Shown: in pieces, positions 63,602 through 64,000 of the stretch
Layout: each line of letters begins with the position of its first letter
Position numbering within the stretch: the stretch's first letter is position 1
Source of the DNA: Bin87 sp965116785
GTDB lineage: Bacteria; Chloroflexota; Dehalococcoidia; Lucifugimonadales; UBA3495
NCBI GenBank assembly: GCA_965116785.1
Contig: OZ220731.1
Span: 4,030,001-4,094,000 of the forward strand
Length of the DNA stretch: 64,000 nucleotides
Direction: 5' to 3'
The notes under the pieces: generated by a model
Databases searched by the model: none
What the model was told of the DNA's origin: nothing
What the model saw: the letters and a program-made list of their open reading frames with translations, nothing else
Program-made: the position numbers and the translations under genes

Positions 63602-64000
63602 TTAGGGGGTGGTGTCGAGTGTGAGCGTGTGGAGGTTGAAGTCCACGAAGCGGTCGAGCAGGTTGTAGGCCGCCGCGCTGCCCTCCCAGTCGACCACCCA
63701 CATGGTGGTGTCCTGCACGAAGACGCCGCTCACGAAGTCGACGTTGACGCGCACGTCGTTGTGCGGTGTGCGCTCGCCGGTGGCGAGGTCGAACGCGTAG
63801 ACCTCGTCGAGGTATTGGATGGCCACCCACATGGTCGTGCCGTCGGTGAAGATGCCCTTCGGCCTGGTGTAGGCCGTGCTCGGCAGGTCGATGTCGCGTG
63901 AGCTGTCGCGCTGGCCCCAGGTGACCGAGTCCAGCGAGTAGGCCATCAGCCGCGCGCGGTTGCCGTCCGCGGCGCGCTGGGTGACCCACATGGTCCGCCC
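63602..64000 (-). CDS. Propeller-repeat surface protein, partial (5' end outside window)
   Basis: The frame is open from the window edge to the stop at 63602. It contains repeated units 'GIFTDGTTMWVAIQYLDEVY' and 'GVFVQDTTMWVVDWEG', the same kind as in the surface protein at 47.7-54 kb. It is likely a paralogous exported protein with NHL/beta-propeller-like repeats. The sequence upstream of residue 1 here continues in frame ('GRT|MWV'), so the gene starts beyond 64000. Confidence 0.65.
   Translation of the reverse strand, partial: GRTMWVTQRAADGNRARLMAYSLDSVTWGQRDSSRDIDLPSTAYTRPKGIFTDGTTMWVAIQYLDEVYAFDLATGERTPHNDVRVNVDFVSGVFVQDTTMWVVDWEGSAAAYNLLDRFVDFNLHTLTLDTTP

Noticed and set aside
1..64000. 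tRNA or rRNA genes as integration sites for the islands
   Set aside because: I looked for T-loop (GGTTCGAATCC-like) patterns next to the integrase copies and elsewhere and found none convincing.

Overview
The window looks like accessory DNA from a GC-rich bacterium, most likely a Chloroflexota of the Dehalococcoidia/SAR202 type. That guess rests on remembered protein style: the NurA, the DUF5679-like zinc ribbon, and Calx-beta/FN3 surface proteins with 'WVANDGIG' repeats. It is an inference from translation alone. No rRNA, tRNA or housekeeping operon is visible. The window is dense in insertion sequences, integrase relics and defence-type genes.

Region by region. 1-2.0 kb: end of an IS701-like element cutting a small zinc protein, then a complete IS1182-like element. 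2.3-12.7 kb: five decayed copies of one tyrosine recombinase gene, all on the + strand, separated by unrelated cargo (a GIY-YIG protein, an unknown Cys/His protein, two small membrane proteins, a brnA antitoxin relic, a 1416-residue GHKL ATPase with DUF3883). 12.8-25.9 kb: ten co-directional minus-strand genes. In transcription order they are an XRE regulator, an ImmA/IrrE protease, a ubiquitin-like protein, an E2-like protein, a JAB-E1 fusion, a RecB-like nuclease/helicase, two DNA methyltransferases, a PLD nuclease and a GmrSD-like DUF262/DUF1524 protein. A PD-(D/E)XK-like gene lies upstream (26.2-27.0 kb).

27.2-36.8 kb: a probable metallopeptidase lipoprotein, a DUF6930-like gene with an in-frame TGA, a NYN-domain protein, small proteins, and a nurA gene truncated by an IS1202-like element, followed by a HEPN-like protein and a Cas4-like nuclease. 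37.6-42.7 kb: a tight four-gene + strand cassette of a DNA methylase, a two-module GHKL ATPase/kinase, a receiver protein and a metallo-beta-lactamase-fold protein. I read it as an R-M-linked signalling defence module. 42.7-45.0 kb: IS relic, amidohydrolase fragment and a second IS1202-like copy.

45-56.6 kb: an aspartyl-protease-like protein, dispersed hairpin-containing repeats, an IS982-like element with 5-bp target duplication, and a large surface protein gene broken by an IS701-like element and a G-run indel. 56.9-64 kb: a TPR protein, a cytochrome P450 relic, an amidohydrolase, a nuclease-fold protein lacking its lysine, a TnpB gene with a premature stop, small proteins and a second surface protein running off the window.

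The two most interesting systems are the ubiquitin-like operon, whose E1 and E2 both lack a cysteine where the catalytic one is expected, and the methylase-GHKL kinase-receiver-MBL cassette. Many genes carry single indels or stop codons. Some may be assembly errors, but the density suggests a decaying, recombining island.
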